The notes below the pieces were generated by a model. The model was not told the DNA's origin and made no database searches. It was given only the letters and a program-made list of their open reading frames with translations. The position numbers were made by a program, and so were the translations under genes. 64,000 nucleotides of DNA from Catenulispora acidiphila DSM 44928. GTDB lineage: Bacteria; Actinomycetota; Actinomycetes; Streptomycetales; Catenulisporaceae. Each line of letters starts with the position of its first letter. Positions within the stretch are counted from its first letter, which is position 1. The stretch spans positions 9,652,229 to 9,716,228 of the forward strand of contig NC_013131.1 of the NCBI RefSeq assembly GCF_000024025.1. The letters are read 5' to 3'. Positions 15,107 to 23,913 of the stretch are shown one piece after another.

Positions 15107-16495
15107 CTAGAGCTTCTGCCCGTCGTGGACCTTGTCGGCCCCCGAGGTCACGATCACGTCTCCGGGGTTCAGCCCCGACGAGACCTCCACCGTGGTGTCG
15201 CCCTGCGCGCCGAGCCGGACCACGTGCCGGTGCGCGGTGCCCGAGGCCACCAGCCACACCGTGTCCTGGTTGCCGACGTGCACGACCGCCGCCGACGGCA
15301 CGGCGAGCACGTGCGCCTTGTTCGCGACCTGGAGATCCGCCACGGCGCTCATCCCGGGACGCGGGACCGGAGCCGCGGAGCCGTCCCCGAGCTTGCCGGC
15401 GCCCAGCGAGAGCCGGACCCGGTAGGTGACGCCGCCCCGGCTGGAGGACTGGCCCTGGCTGTCGATGGAGATGACGCTCGCCTGGTAGTCGGCGTCGGGG
15501 ACGGCGTCCAGCTGGACGTCCGCGGTGATGCCCGGGGTGATCTGGAGGATCGAGGTCTCGTCGACCTGCGCGGTCAGCGTTAGCGTCGAGGAGTCGGTGA
15601 TGACGAGCAGCGCTGCGCCGGAGTCCACTGGAGAACCCTGAGTGATCACGGTGTCGTCGCTCGGATCGGTGCTTCCGCCGCCGGAGGCGGCCGACCCGAG
15701 GCTACCCCCTGCGGCACCGGCCAGAGAACCGAGGTTCCCGCCGAGTTGGGACAGCAGCGAGGAGACATCCACTCCGGAGGCACTGGCGCCGCCGACTCCG
15801 CTGCGCAGGGAGATGTCCCCGGCTATAGAGGCCTTCATAGTGAGGGAGTCCACTGTCTTCTGCGCTATAGCGACCGCAGCTTGTGTCTGGGTCCGTTGCG
15901 CGCCGCTTAGCGAACCCACTACGTCCGAGGCGGAAGCGAGCCCATTGTTGAAGTTCGCTATGGTGCTCCGCACGTCGGAGGACGCCGTGGCGTACTGGTT
16001 GCGCGCACTGGTGATCTGCTTAAGGATCGAGGCCTTGATCGCCGGATCGGCGATCTGCTCGGCCGTGGTCTGCGCGGCGTCGAAGGACTTCTGGGCGTTG
16101 GCGTCGGCCAGCGACTCCGACTCGGAGAAGTCGATCGCACTGCTCCCGCTGGAGGAGCGCTTGCCTTGCGCCGCCGCCTGCGCGTCCGCCGCCTTCGCCG
16201 CGTTCAGCTGCGCTTGGGCGTCCGGCGAGTCGATCCGCAGGAGGGTCTGGCCGGCGGTGACGTGCTGTCCGTCGGCGACCATCAGCTGCGCGACGGAACC
16301 GCCGGCGGTCGCGTTGACGGTGATCTGTGTTTTCGGCGTGACGGTCGCGGGAGCCTCGACGACTTGCGTGACCGCTCCGTACGCCACCGGCGCCTTGGTG
16401 ACTCCGGAGGGACCGCCGCTGCCGCAGGCGGTCAATCCGGCTGTGAGAAGTGAACTGAGAACCAACCCCGCTAATGCCGTGCCACGTTTGGTCAC
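15107..16495 (-). CDS. Lipoprotein membrane-fusion/adaptor protein (HlyD/MacA-like)
   Basis: 462 aa from the GTG at 16495, which overlaps the MFS stop (GTGA). A signal peptide ends in lipobox LTAC (Cys24), so it is a membrane lipoprotein. A biotinyl-lipoyl-like half (VNATAGGSVAQLMVADGQHVTAGQTLL) is followed by a long Ala/Gln/Ser coiled-coil-like hairpin (about 100-250), a Gly/Ser loop, then beta-barrel segments (DTVWLVASGTAHRHVVRLG). It would couple the MacB-type exporter to the cell envelope. Codons in about 15600-16000 are locally atypical. Confidence 0.88.
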   Translation of the reverse strand: MTKRGTALAGLVLSSLLTAGLTACGSGGPSGVTKAPVAYGAVTQVVEAPATVTPKTQITVNATAGGSVAQLMVADGQHVTAGQTLLRIDSPDAQAQLNAAKAADAQAAAQGKRSSSGSSAIDFSESESLADANAQKSFDAAQTTAEQIADPAIKASILKQITSARNQYATASSDVRSTIANFNNGLASASDVVGSLSGAQRTQTQAAVAIAQKTVDSLTMKASIAGDISLRSGVGGASASGVDVSSLLSQLGGNLGSLAGAAGGSLGSAASGGGSTDPSDDTVITQGSPVDSGAALLVITDSSTLTLTAQVDETSILQITPGITADVQLDAVPDADYQASVISIDSQGQSSSRGGVTYRVRLSLGAGKLGDGSAAPVPRPGMSAVADLQVANKAHVLAVPSAAVVHVGNQDTVWLVASGTAHRHVVRLGAQGDTTVEVSSGLNPGDVIVTSGADKVHDGQKL

Positions 16496-17730
16496 GTCCC
16501 CAATGTAGGTACCGTTTCCGCGCCGCCGACGGCCGGGGTGGGCAGCCCGCCGGTGCGGACCGGCGCGCGCCGCGGATCGAAGGCGTAGGCGAGCAGGACG
16601 ATGACCGCGATCATCACCATCGGGACGGCCATGCCCTCCCGGTGGCTGACGCCCGCGCCCCACAGGCCGGTCACCAGCGGGGCGCCGAGCAGGAAGCCCA
16701 GGTAGTTGAAGACGTTGATGCGCGCGACGGCGACGCCGGAGCCGGTCGGGTCGTTGGCGTAGGCGGCCGTGAACGCCACCGGCACCAGCGGGGACAGGCC
16801 GAAGCCGGCGATGAGGAAGCCGACGAGCGCCATGTACGGGCCTGAGGCGCCGACCACGATCGCGAAGCCGGCGGCGCAGACGACCGCGCCGGCGCGCACG
16901 ACCTTCACATTGCCGAAGCGCTGCACAGCCAGGTCGCCGCGGAACCGGCCGAGCACCTGACCCACGGTGTACGCGCCGACCACCAAGCCGCCGAAGGTGT
17001 CAGAGGACTTCAGGCCCTTGGTGAGGTAGTCGCTGCCGGCGGCGGTGATGCTGGACTCGCCGATGTAGGCGAGCGTCATGACCACGCAGAGCAGGAGCAT
17101 CGGGCGCCAAGGGATGTGCGGCAGCCTGCCTTCGGCGTCCTTGACGATCGTCTCGTCGCGCAGGTTCTTCAACAGCATGGGACCGGCGTACAGGGTCGCG
17201 GCGACGCCGACCACGGCGGCCACGGCGTAGGTGACGCTCAGATGCCAGCCGGCCGCCGAGCCGAGCGCGCCCCAGCCCGAGCCGACGATGGCGCCGGCGG
17301 CCCAGAGCCCGAAGAAGGCCAGGATGATCGAGCGGCCGTACCGCCGTTCCAGTCCGCAGGCCTGCATGTTCATGGTGGCATCGGCGGCGCCGACGGCCAG
17401 GCCGAAGACCATCAGGACCGGCATCGCCTGATAGAGGTTGCGGGTGTGCGGGACGATCACCAGCACCCCGATCACCGTGGGTTCGGCGATGCGCAGGACC
17501 GCCGCCGAGGTGGTCCAGCGCATCGCCGCGCCGGCCAGGACCGAGCCGACCCCGGCCAGGACCGGGACCAGCGCCAGCAGGACGGCCAGCGTGCCGTCGG
17601 AGACGTGCAGCTGTTTCTGGATGACCGAGACCTTCGATGTCAGCAGGGAGAAGGCGAAGCCCTGAACCCCGAAGAACACGAAGGTCGCTATCCGGTTCCG
17701 GGTCAGCCCGCCCGGCTCTACCTGCGGCAT
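16492..17730 (-). CDS. MFS transporter
   Basis: A 412-residue, 12-helix major facilitator protein. The family-typical GxxA-DA segment (GLAVGAADATMNMQACGLERRYGRSIILAFFGLWAAGAI) resembles sugar- and drug-efflux-like MFS proteins. It is the first gene of the export operon and overlaps the adaptor gene by 4 nt, so it is probably co-expressed with the MacAB-like exporter. This is an unusual pairing of two transporter types. Substrate unknown. Confidence 0.88.
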   Translation of the reverse strand: MPQVEPGGLTRNRIATFVFFGVQGFAFSLLTSKVSVIQKQLHVSDGTLAVLLALVPVLAGVGSVLAGAAMRWTTSAAVLRIAEPTVIGVLVIVPHTRNLYQAMPVLMVFGLAVGAADATMNMQACGLERRYGRSIILAFFGLWAAGAIVGSGWGALGSAAGWHLSVTYAVAAVVGVAATLYAGPMLLKNLRDETIVKDAEGRLPHIPWRPMLLLCVVMTLAYIGESSITAAGSDYLTKGLKSSDTFGGLVVGAYTVGQVLGRFRGDLAVQRFGNVKVVRAGAVVCAAGFAIVVGASGPYMALVGFLIAGFGLSPLVPVAFTAAYANDPTGSGVAVARINVFNYLGFLLGAPLVTGLWGAGVSHREGMAVPMVMIAVIVLLAYAFDPRRAPVRTGGLPTPAVGGAETVPTLGT

Positions 17731-17810
17731 GCCCGCAGCGTAGGCGACGTGATCTTCGATGGGAAGGGGTTGCGTGGTCCCGGCGCGGGCACGGGTGTAA
17801 CGTGCGGAAA

Positions 17811-18053
17811 GTGCCAGACGAGGCGGTCATCGGATGCGTGGGGGAACTGCACGTCGGGACGCGCGGCGCACGGGGGCCCGGCGAAGCGGTGGTACGGGTG
17901 CGAGGCGGCACCGAGGCGTTCCTGGCCTGGTCGGAGCAGCCGCTGCCGAAAGGCACCCGGATCCTGGTCGTGGAGTCCCGCGGACAGCGCGCGGTCGACG
18001 TCATCGCGTTCCCCGAGTCCACCGACCCGCTGGACGAACTGGACAGGCTGTGA
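17811..18053 (+). CDS. NfeD-like OB-fold protein
   Basis: 80 aa (VPDEAVIGCVGELHVGTRGARGPGEAVVRV ... LPKGTRILVVESRGQRAVDVIAF), a small soluble OB-fold like the C-terminal domain of NfeD proteins, without a membrane segment. NfeD proteins usually accompany SPFH/flotillin genes, as here (38 nt upstream). The start is chosen at the GTG at 17811 because TAACGT at 17798-17803 would place the transcript start at that codon. GTG 17802 is an alternative. It is divergent from the MFS operon. Confidence 0.72.
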   Translation: MPDEAVIGCVGELHVGTRGARGPGEAVVRVRGGTEAFLAWSEQPLPKGTRILVVESRGQRAVDVIAFPESTDPLDELDRL

Positions 18054-18090
18054 ACATCCATCTCAGCTCACGGGAAGAAGGCTGACCACC

Positions 18091-19242
18091 ATGTTCGGCT
18101 ACCGAGTACCCGCCCCTGACCAGGCGATGCTCATCTCCGGCGGCCGCCGGGGGCAGGGCGGTGCCCCGTTCCGGGTCGTCACCGGCCACGGCAAGTTCAT
18201 CCTCCCGGTGTTCCGCAAGACCCGCTTCCTGACGCTGTCCATGCAGGAAGCCGAAGTCTCCGAGACCTGTGTGACCAAGCAGGGCATCGCCCTGACCGTG
18301 ACCGCGGTCATCGCCTTCAAGGTCGGCAACGACACCGAGAGCATCGTCAACGCCGGCCAGCGGTTCCTGTCCGACCAGAACCAGATGTCGACCCTGACCG
18401 CCCGCATCTTCGCCGGCCACCTGCGCTCCATCATCGGCTCGATGACCGTCGAGGAGATCGTCACCGAGCGCCAGAAGCTGGCCGAGGAGGTGCTCGACAC
18501 CTCCAAGTCCGAGATGGGCAAGATCGGCCTGACCGTCGACTCCCTGCAGATCATGTCCATCGACGACATGAAGACCGGCTACATCGACGCCATGGCCGCC
18601 CCGCACAAGGCCGCCATCCAGCGCCAGGCCCAGATCGCCCAGGCCCAGGCCACCCAGGCCTCGGTCGAGGCCCAGCAGGAAGCCGAGCGCAACAAGGCCG
18701 AGTACGCCCGCCAGACCGCCATCGTGCAGGCCAAGTACAAGGCCGAAGTCGACCAGGCCCAGGCCATAGCGGCCCAGGCCGGCCCGCTGTCCGCGGCCCA
18801 GGCCCAGCAGGAAGTCCTGATGGCCCAGACCGAACTGGCCCAGCGCAACGCCGAACTCCGCCAGCAGCAACTCGTCGCCGAGGTCGTCAAGCCCGCCGAA
18901 GCCGAAGCCGAACGCGTCCGCATCACCGCCGCCGCCGAAGCCGAACGCATGCGCGTCCAAGCCGAAGCCGCCGCCAGCTACGACCGCGTAGCCCTCGACC
19001 GCATGATCATCGACCAGCTCCCCCTCATCGTCGAAAAGGCCGCAGCAGGCCTCAACGGCGCCAACATCAACGTCCTGAACGGCGCCGACGGCCTGTCCGA
19101 AATCGCCGCCGGCCTCGTCGGCCAAGGCCTGGCCATCCTGGAGTCGGTGAAGAAGGGCATCGCCGACGAGGACGGCACCGCCGCGAAGAACACGCCGAAG
19201 CCGCAGGTGATCGAGCGGGTGCAGATCGAGAACGAGAAGTAG
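18091..19242 (+). CDS. SPFH/flotillin-like protein
   Basis: 383 aa. An N-terminal SPFH (band 7) domain (about 1-165: MLISGGRRGQGGAPFRVVTG, GKFILPVFRKTRFLTLSMQE) is followed by a long Ala/Gln/Glu coiled coil (about 170-310) and a C-terminal tail (NVLNGADGLSEIAAGLVGQG) typical of flotillins. Such proteins scaffold membrane microdomains with an NfeD partner. There is no clear hydrophobic N-terminus, so attachment is probably peripheral. The ATG at 18091 follows GGGAAGAAGG. The upstream NfeD-like gene is co-transcribed. Confidence 0.9.
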   Translation: MFGYRVPAPDQAMLISGGRRGQGGAPFRVVTGHGKFILPVFRKTRFLTLSMQEAEVSETCVTKQGIALTVTAVIAFKVGNDTESIVNAGQRFLSDQNQMSTLTARIFAGHLRSIIGSMTVEEIVTERQKLAEEVLDTSKSEMGKIGLTVDSLQIMSIDDMKTGYIDAMAAPHKAAIQRQAQIAQAQATQASVEAQQEAERNKAEYARQTAIVQAKYKAEVDQAQAIAAQAGPLSAAQAQQEVLMAQTELAQRNAELRQQQLVAEVVKPAEAEAERVRITAAAEAERMRVQAEAAASYDRVALDRMIIDQLPLIVEKAAAGLNGANINVLNGADGLSEIAAGLVGQGLAILESVKKGIADEDGTAAKNTPKPQVIERVQIENEK

Positions 19243-19259
19243 CCCACAGCTCTCGCGCG

Positions 19260-19309
19260 AGCCCCCCAAGTCAGCAGCCTGAGGTAGTCGGGCTACGGCT
19301 CGGGGGGCT
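19260..19309. terminator. Convergent terminator
   Basis: AGCCCCCC (19260-19267) pairs with GGGGGGCT (19302-19309) across a 34-nt interior that can fold further. It lies between the flotillin and htrA-like genes. Confidence 0.55.
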
Positions 19310-19322
19310 TCGTGCTGTCCGG

Positions 19323-20240
19323 CTACTTCCGCTCGGCCAGCCGCCTCGGCACCACGTCGAAAGCGACCCGCTTGCCCTCACGCACAACCTCGACCGGCGT
19401 CTCCTTGCCGATCAGCGCCGCGTCCAGGAGGTCGAACAGTCCTGCGTGCCCGTCGATGTCCTGGCCGGCGAGGCTGATCAGGACGTCGCCGGGGTGGAAG
19501 GGGCTGTCGGTGTCGCGTGCTCGGGTCACGATCTCGCGCTTGGTGGTGCGTCCGTCCACTTCGGCGTCGCGGATGTGGACGGCGATGCCGAGGGAGGCGC
19601 GGGTGACGCGGCCCTCGGCGATCAGCTGCGGGATGACGCGGGCGACGGTCGCCGCCGGGACGGCGAAGGCCATGCCCTGGGCGTCGTCGCGGATCATGGT
19701 GTTGACGCCGATTACGGCGCCGTCCAGGTCGACCAGCGGGCCGCCGGAGTTGCCGGGGTTCACCGCGGCGTCGGTCTGGATCAGGCGTTGCAGGGGGCGT
19801 TCGTGCTGGGCGGCCTGGAGTTGGCGGGACAGGCCGCTGACGATGCCCACCGAGACTGATTCCGGGTAGTCGCCGAGCGGGTTGCCCATCGCCAGGACGA
19901 ACTCGCCGAGCCGGACCGGGCGGTCGCGCAGCGCGAGTGCCGAGGCGTGTGGTTCGGAGAGCTCGACCACGGCGAGGTCGGTCAGGGGGTCGCGGCCCAG
20001 GATCCGGATCGGCTGGGTGGGAAAGCCGTGGATCGCCGCGGTCCAGGTGAACCCCTCCGGCTGGTCCACGACGTGGTTGTTGGTCACGACGTGGCAGGCG
20101 TCGTCCAGGACGAATCCGGAGCCCGCGGTCCAGGAGTCCGGGCCCTGCTCGCCCCGAATGGCCACGACGTTCGGCATCACCTGCTCGATCAGGTCGGCCA
20201 GTCCGCCGCTGAACGCGGCCATCGCCGAGATCGCGCTCAT
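19323..20240 (-). CDS. HtrA-like serine protease with PDZ domain, no membrane anchor
   Basis: 305 aa from the ATG at 20240. The trypsin-like triad is visible: His56 in VVTNNHVV, Asp88 in DPLTDLAVV and Ser165 in NPGNSGGPL. A C-terminal PDZ domain (SPFHPGDVLISLAGQDIDG) follows. Unlike typical HtrA/DegP proteins it has neither signal peptide nor N-terminal helix, so it is probably cytoplasmic. The start follows the YbjN stop by 4 nt with GAGGCG as ribosome site, implying coupled translation. Confidence 0.88.
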   Translation of the reverse strand: MSAISAMAAFSGGLADLIEQVMPNVVAIRGEQGPDSWTAGSGFVLDDACHVVTNNHVVDQPEGFTWTAAIHGFPTQPIRILGRDPLTDLAVVELSEPHASALALRDRPVRLGEFVLAMGNPLGDYPESVSVGIVSGLSRQLQAAQHERPLQRLIQTDAAVNPGNSGGPLVDLDGAVIGVNTMIRDDAQGMAFAVPAATVARVIPQLIAEGRVTRASLGIAVHIRDAEVDGRTTKREIVTRARDTDSPFHPGDVLISLAGQDIDGHAGLFDLLDAALIGKETPVEVVREGKRVAFDVVPRRLAERK

Positions 20241-20244
20241 CGCC

Positions 20245-20703
20245 TCAGACCTCCACCGAGTCGTCGTCGCCGGGGTCGCCGTCGAAGACGGTGTGGCCGG
20301 CACCGACCAGCTCCTTGAACCGGTCGTCGTACTCGTCGGCGATCCGGCCGATCTGCGCGCACGCCCCGGTCAGCTGGTCGGCGGTGAGCGTGTCGGCGGC
20401 CAGGTCGCGGGCCACGGTCAGCCGGCCCTGCGCCCAGTAGCAGCGGACCCACAGGTACCCGCTGTTGATCTCGTTGACTGCGGTCAGCAGCTTCTTGGAC
20501 AAGGGCACGTCCTCCAGCACGACGCCGAAGACCTGCACCAGACCGAGCCCGTCGTCGGCCTCGCCCGCGGACACCCAGTACAGGGCGCTGCCATACCGGA
20601 GTTGGTAGTCGCCGTCCGAGTCGGCCTCGGCACGGCCGTCGACCAGACCGCCGTCCTCCAGAACCCGCGCTATGAAAGCGCGGATCATCTCTACGTTCGC
20701 CAT
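20245..20703 (-). CDS. YbjN-domain protein
   Basis: A 152-residue acidic protein resembling the YbjN / type III secretion chaperone-like fold (YWVSAGEADDGLGLVQVFGVVLEDVP, LTAVNEINSGYLWVRCYWAQGRLTVARDL). Such proteins are soluble and poorly understood, sometimes binding partner proteins. It is the first gene of a pair with the htrA-like protease and may be its regulator or a substrate adaptor. That is inference from the 4-nt spacing alone. Confidence 0.75.
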   Translation of the reverse strand: MANVEMIRAFIARVLEDGGLVDGRAEADSDGDYQLRYGSALYWVSAGEADDGLGLVQVFGVVLEDVPLSKKLLTAVNEINSGYLWVRCYWAQGRLTVARDLAADTLTADQLTGACAQIGRIADEYDDRFKELVGAGHTVFDGDPGDDDSVEV

Positions 20704-20756
20704 GCGCAGACTTTAGGGAAAACGGCGATCCGGCCGGCCTCAGCCTCAACGAACGT

Positions 20757-22379
20757 TCAGCCGTCGCTCCGCTTGCGGCTCAGCGTGAACGTCTCCAGCG
20801 GCGCGATCTTCCCGTCGGGCTGGCCCACCGTGTAGTACGTGACGTGGATGCGGGTCAGGCCGCCGGCGTGGGTGCCGGGGTCGACGTCGAAGGCGGCGAA
20901 GCCGTAGGGGTGCTTCTCGTCGCGGACGCCGATCCAGGGGGCGTCTTCGAAGACGTAGGTCGGGGTCTTCTTGCCGTTGGAGCCGACGGCGCCGACGCTC
21001 ATCAGGACCTTCGCCTTGCTGCCGGCGAAGAACTTCTGGTTGCTGGGGCTGGAGGTTCCGCCGCCGCCGAGGACCATGTGGACTGTGCCCTTGGAGGAGT
21101 CGATGTTGTCCGTGTCGGTGGCCACGGGGTTGGGGGTCAGGGTCTCGCTGCCGGAGACGACGCCGCGGACCGGGTGGGAGCGCTCGTAGTCGTGTTCGTG
21201 GCCGCAGACGACGAGGTCGACTTCGTACTTGTCGAACAGCGGTCCCCACTGCTCGCGGATGCCGATGTCGGCGCCGTTGGCGTCGGAGCTGGAGATCATC
21301 ACCTGGTGCATGCACACCACGATCCAGTCGATGCCGTGGTTCGCGCGGGCGGCCTTCAGGGTGCGCTCGAGCCAGGCGCGCTGGCGGCCGGCGCTGTAGC
21401 CGCTGACGTAGGTGTCGCCGCCGTCCTGGAGGGCGATGTCGTCGTTCTGGACGACGACGAAGCGGACCGAGCCGACGGTGAAGGCGTACCAGAGGCCTGC
21501 GAACTCCGCGTCCTCGCCGTTGGGCGGGAGGGCGAAGCGGGTCTGGAAGGCGGAGTAGCCCAGCGGGCCGTTGCCCTTCTCGTTCTCGTGGTTGCCGGCG
21601 GCGGGCATCCAGGGGCGGAAGCGCGCCGAGCGGGTGTTGTTCTGGAAGAACGAGTCCCAGGTGCGGAGGCGGTCGGGGTTGATGTTGGCGTAGCACAGGT
21701 CGCCGTTGAGGAGGTGGAACAGCGGCGCGACCTGCTCGACGCCGGCGACGATGTCGGACGCCGCCGGGGTGGCGATGGTCGCCGGGACCGCGGTGAGGCT
21801 GCCGTCGGTGGCCGTGCCCCAGGTGGTTCCGGGGGTGGCCTGGTCGCCGAAGCTGGTGAAGGTGAACGGCTTGCGGCCCGAGGGCGCGGTGCGGAAGGCG
21901 GCCGAGTCCGGCAGGACGCCGTCGTGCAGGGCGCTGTAGACGTAGGTGGAGTCCGGACGCAGGCCGCTGATGTGCGCGTGGTGGACGTACACCTCGCGGC
22001 CAGAGGCGCCGTCGGTGTAGGTGCGGGTCTCGGCCTGGACGGTGTCCCCGTGGCCGCCCTCGAGGCTGCCGAAGCGGACGCGCGGGTGCCGCACCGGCGT
22101 CGTGGTGGTCCACGACGCGTACATCTCGCGCGTGGGATCCGCGCCGAACGTCAGGTGCAGACCGTCGACCGGCGGTGCGCCGAGCGCGCCGGGCGTGGTG
22201 AGCAGCAGGGGGGAGCCGGACGAAGCCGGAGCCTGGGCGGGACCCTGGGCCGGCGCGGACGGTGCCGCCTCAGCGGCGGCGGCAGGCGAGGCCAGCAGCG
22301 GCGCGGCGGCGAGCGCGGCGCCGGCACTCCCGGCGGCGAGCAGAGCGGTACGGCGGTCGACGGGCATCCGATCGGTCAT
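20757..22379 (-). CDS. Tat-exported purple-acid-phosphatase-like metallophosphoesterase
   Basis: 540 aa. The N-terminus is a twin-arginine signal (VDRRTALLAAGSAGAALAAAPLLA) followed by a Pro/Ala spacer. A fibronectin-like N-terminal domain (LTFGADPTREMYASWTTTTP) and a metallophosphoesterase domain carry the dinuclear metal motifs: FGDQ, NGDLCYAN, AAGNHEN, VVCMHQ and CGHEHDYER. It should release phosphate from organic esters outside the cell. The gene appears monocistronic. Family assignment is firm, substrate open. Confidence 0.9.
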   Translation of the reverse strand: MTDRMPVDRRTALLAAGSAGAALAAAPLLASPAAAAEAAPSAPAQGPAQAPASSGSPLLLTTPGALGAPPVDGLHLTFGADPTREMYASWTTTTPVRHPRVRFGSLEGGHGDTVQAETRTYTDGASGREVYVHHAHISGLRPDSTYVYSALHDGVLPDSAAFRTAPSGRKPFTFTSFGDQATPGTTWGTATDGSLTAVPATIATPAASDIVAGVEQVAPLFHLLNGDLCYANINPDRLRTWDSFFQNNTRSARFRPWMPAAGNHENEKGNGPLGYSAFQTRFALPPNGEDAEFAGLWYAFTVGSVRFVVVQNDDIALQDGGDTYVSGYSAGRQRAWLERTLKAARANHGIDWIVVCMHQVMISSSDANGADIGIREQWGPLFDKYEVDLVVCGHEHDYERSHPVRGVVSGSETLTPNPVATDTDNIDSSKGTVHMVLGGGGTSSPSNQKFFAGSKAKVLMSVGAVGSNGKKTPTYVFEDAPWIGVRDEKHPYGFAAFDVDPGTHAGGLTRIHVTYYTVGQPDGKIAPLETFTLSRKRSDG

Positions 22380-22448
22380 GCCCGGGACGCTAGTCAGAGG
22401 GCCGCCCCCGCCGGGTGAACGCCCGATGAGCGCCGGACGAAGTCTCGC

Positions 22449-23846
22449 TCACGCCAGCGGCGGCGGACCCGGCCAGCCGAGATCGGCGCCCGCGACGCTG
22501 CCCGGGAAGCGCACGTGTGTCAGGGTTCCGGCGGCACTCGGCGTACGCAGCAGAAGATCGTCGATGTCTGACAGCGCCGGATCGTCGACCGCCAATCCGA
22601 CAGCCGGATCCAGCCGCCCCAGAGCGTCCAAGGCGTGTCCGACCCCGGCAAGGCTCACATCCACCGCCAGCCCGCCGCCCCGGCGCAGCGCCTCGACCGC
22701 CCCCGCCGCCGCGAGCCACCCGGCGCCGTGGTCCAGCACCTGCGCGGGCAACGGCACCGGTACCGGCTGCTCGGCGCCGGTGGCGAGCATCCCCTCCCGC
22801 GCGATGCCGACAGCCATCTGCACCAGCGAGTCGAAGCCGCGCCGGCCGCCCCACGGACCGTCGGAGCCGTAGGCGGAGATCGAGACATGCACCAGGCGCG
22901 GGTTGACGGCGGCCAACTCGGCGGGACCGAGGCCGAGCCGGGCCAGCGCGCCGGGACGGTAGGACTGGAGCACGACGTCCGCCTCGCGAACGAGGTCGAG
23001 GAAAGCAGCGCGCGCCGCGGCGGTCCGCAGATCGAGGTATCGCAGGGCCTTGCCGAAGTTCAGATCCAAGTCCAGACCGCGGATCGTCGGCAGGTGCGGC
23101 GCGCGGACCATGGTGACGTCGGCGCCGTAACCCGCCAGCACCCGACCGGCGTTGGGACCGGCGATGATGCGGGTCAGGTCAAGGACGCGAATGCCGGACA
23201 GCGGCCGCGTGCTCGGAGCGAGACCGGAACCGGCATACGAGGATCCGGAAGCGGAATCGGCATGCGAGAAGCCGGAAGCGACAGCAAGAGCAAGATCGAG
23301 ATCGACGTCGGATGAACCCGCTGCACTCCCACACTCCCCCGCGAAAACCTCCCCGCCGGCCAACGGAGCCATCGCCACCAAAGGCCGCCCCGCGACCACC
23401 GCACTCTGCGGATGCGCCAGCCACTCCTGCCGCGTCCGCATCGCCGCCGCGACCCCGCCGGCCTCGGCGATCGCGTCCTCCAGCTCGAAGCGCCCGCGCC
23501 GCCGAACCGCGGCCTCCACGGCCGCGCGTTCCTGCGGCACCTCGAGCACCCGGCACGCGATCTCCGCATGGTGCTCGAAGTTGCAGTGCAGCCGCACCCA
23601 GCCGTCGGCCGCCTCGTAGTCCCCGGACAGCGGCGCCCACTCGAACGCGGCCTCGCCGTCCACCCGCAGGTAGCGCTCGCTCCGGAAGGCGATCGCCGCC
23701 TCCCGCACTCCGACCGCGACCTCAGGCGTGGCCGCCAAGCCGTTGCGCGCCGCGAACAGCGCGCCGGCTTGCTGATGCGCCGCCGCCACCGCCCACGCCG
23801 CGAACTCCCCCACCCGGAACACCGACGGCAGACCGAGATCATCCAT
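22449..23846 (-). CDS. CoA-transferase family III protein with rearranged halves
   Basis: 465 aa from the ATG at 23846. The C-terminal half begins LSGIRVLDLTRIIAGPNAGRVLAGYGADV, normally the N-terminus of family III CoA-transferases. It contains GFDSLVQ, whose Asp aligns with the acylated Asp of the family. The N-terminal 200 residues (EWAPLSGDYEAADGWVRLHCNF ... RTRQEWLAHPQ) resemble the small/C-terminal part of the usual enzyme. The halves are joined by a Ser/Ala/Asp-rich linker (about 190-220). This may be a circularly permuted or truncated two-unit enzyme. Acyl substrate unknown. Monocistronic. Confidence 0.78.
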   Translation of the reverse strand: MDDLGLPSVFRVGEFAAWAVAAAHQQAGALFAARNGLAATPEVAVGVREAAIAFRSERYLRVDGEAAFEWAPLSGDYEAADGWVRLHCNFEHHAEIACRVLEVPQERAAVEAAVRRRGRFELEDAIAEAGGVAAAMRTRQEWLAHPQSAVVAGRPLVAMAPLAGGEVFAGECGSAAGSSDVDLDLALAVASGFSHADSASGSSYAGSGLAPSTRPLSGIRVLDLTRIIAGPNAGRVLAGYGADVTMVRAPHLPTIRGLDLDLNFGKALRYLDLRTAAARAAFLDLVREADVVLQSYRPGALARLGLGPAELAAVNPRLVHVSISAYGSDGPWGGRRGFDSLVQMAVGIAREGMLATGAEQPVPVPLPAQVLDHGAGWLAAAGAVEALRRGGGLAVDVSLAGVGHALDALGRLDPAVGLAVDDPALSDIDDLLLRTPSAAGTLTHVRFPGSVAGADLGWPGPPPLA

Positions 23847-23860
23847 GCTCCCTACCGTAA

Positions 23861-23897
23861 AGCGGCGGCCCGCGCGAAGAACATGCGGGCCGCCGCT
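23861..23897 (-). terminator. Terminator after the sigma-factor operon
   Basis: Perfect 13-bp stem (AGCGGCGGCCCGC / GCGGGCCGCCGCT) with an 11-nt loop, 17 bp past the membrane-protein stop. Confidence 0.7.
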
Positions 23898-23913
23898 GCA
23901 AAGGGCAGATGTG

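Noticed and set aside
17116-18090. N-terminal extension of the flotillin frame
   Set aside because: The extension overlaps the MFS gene antisense and the NfeD-like gene. The SPFH domain begins right after the ATG at 18091, which has a ribosome site.
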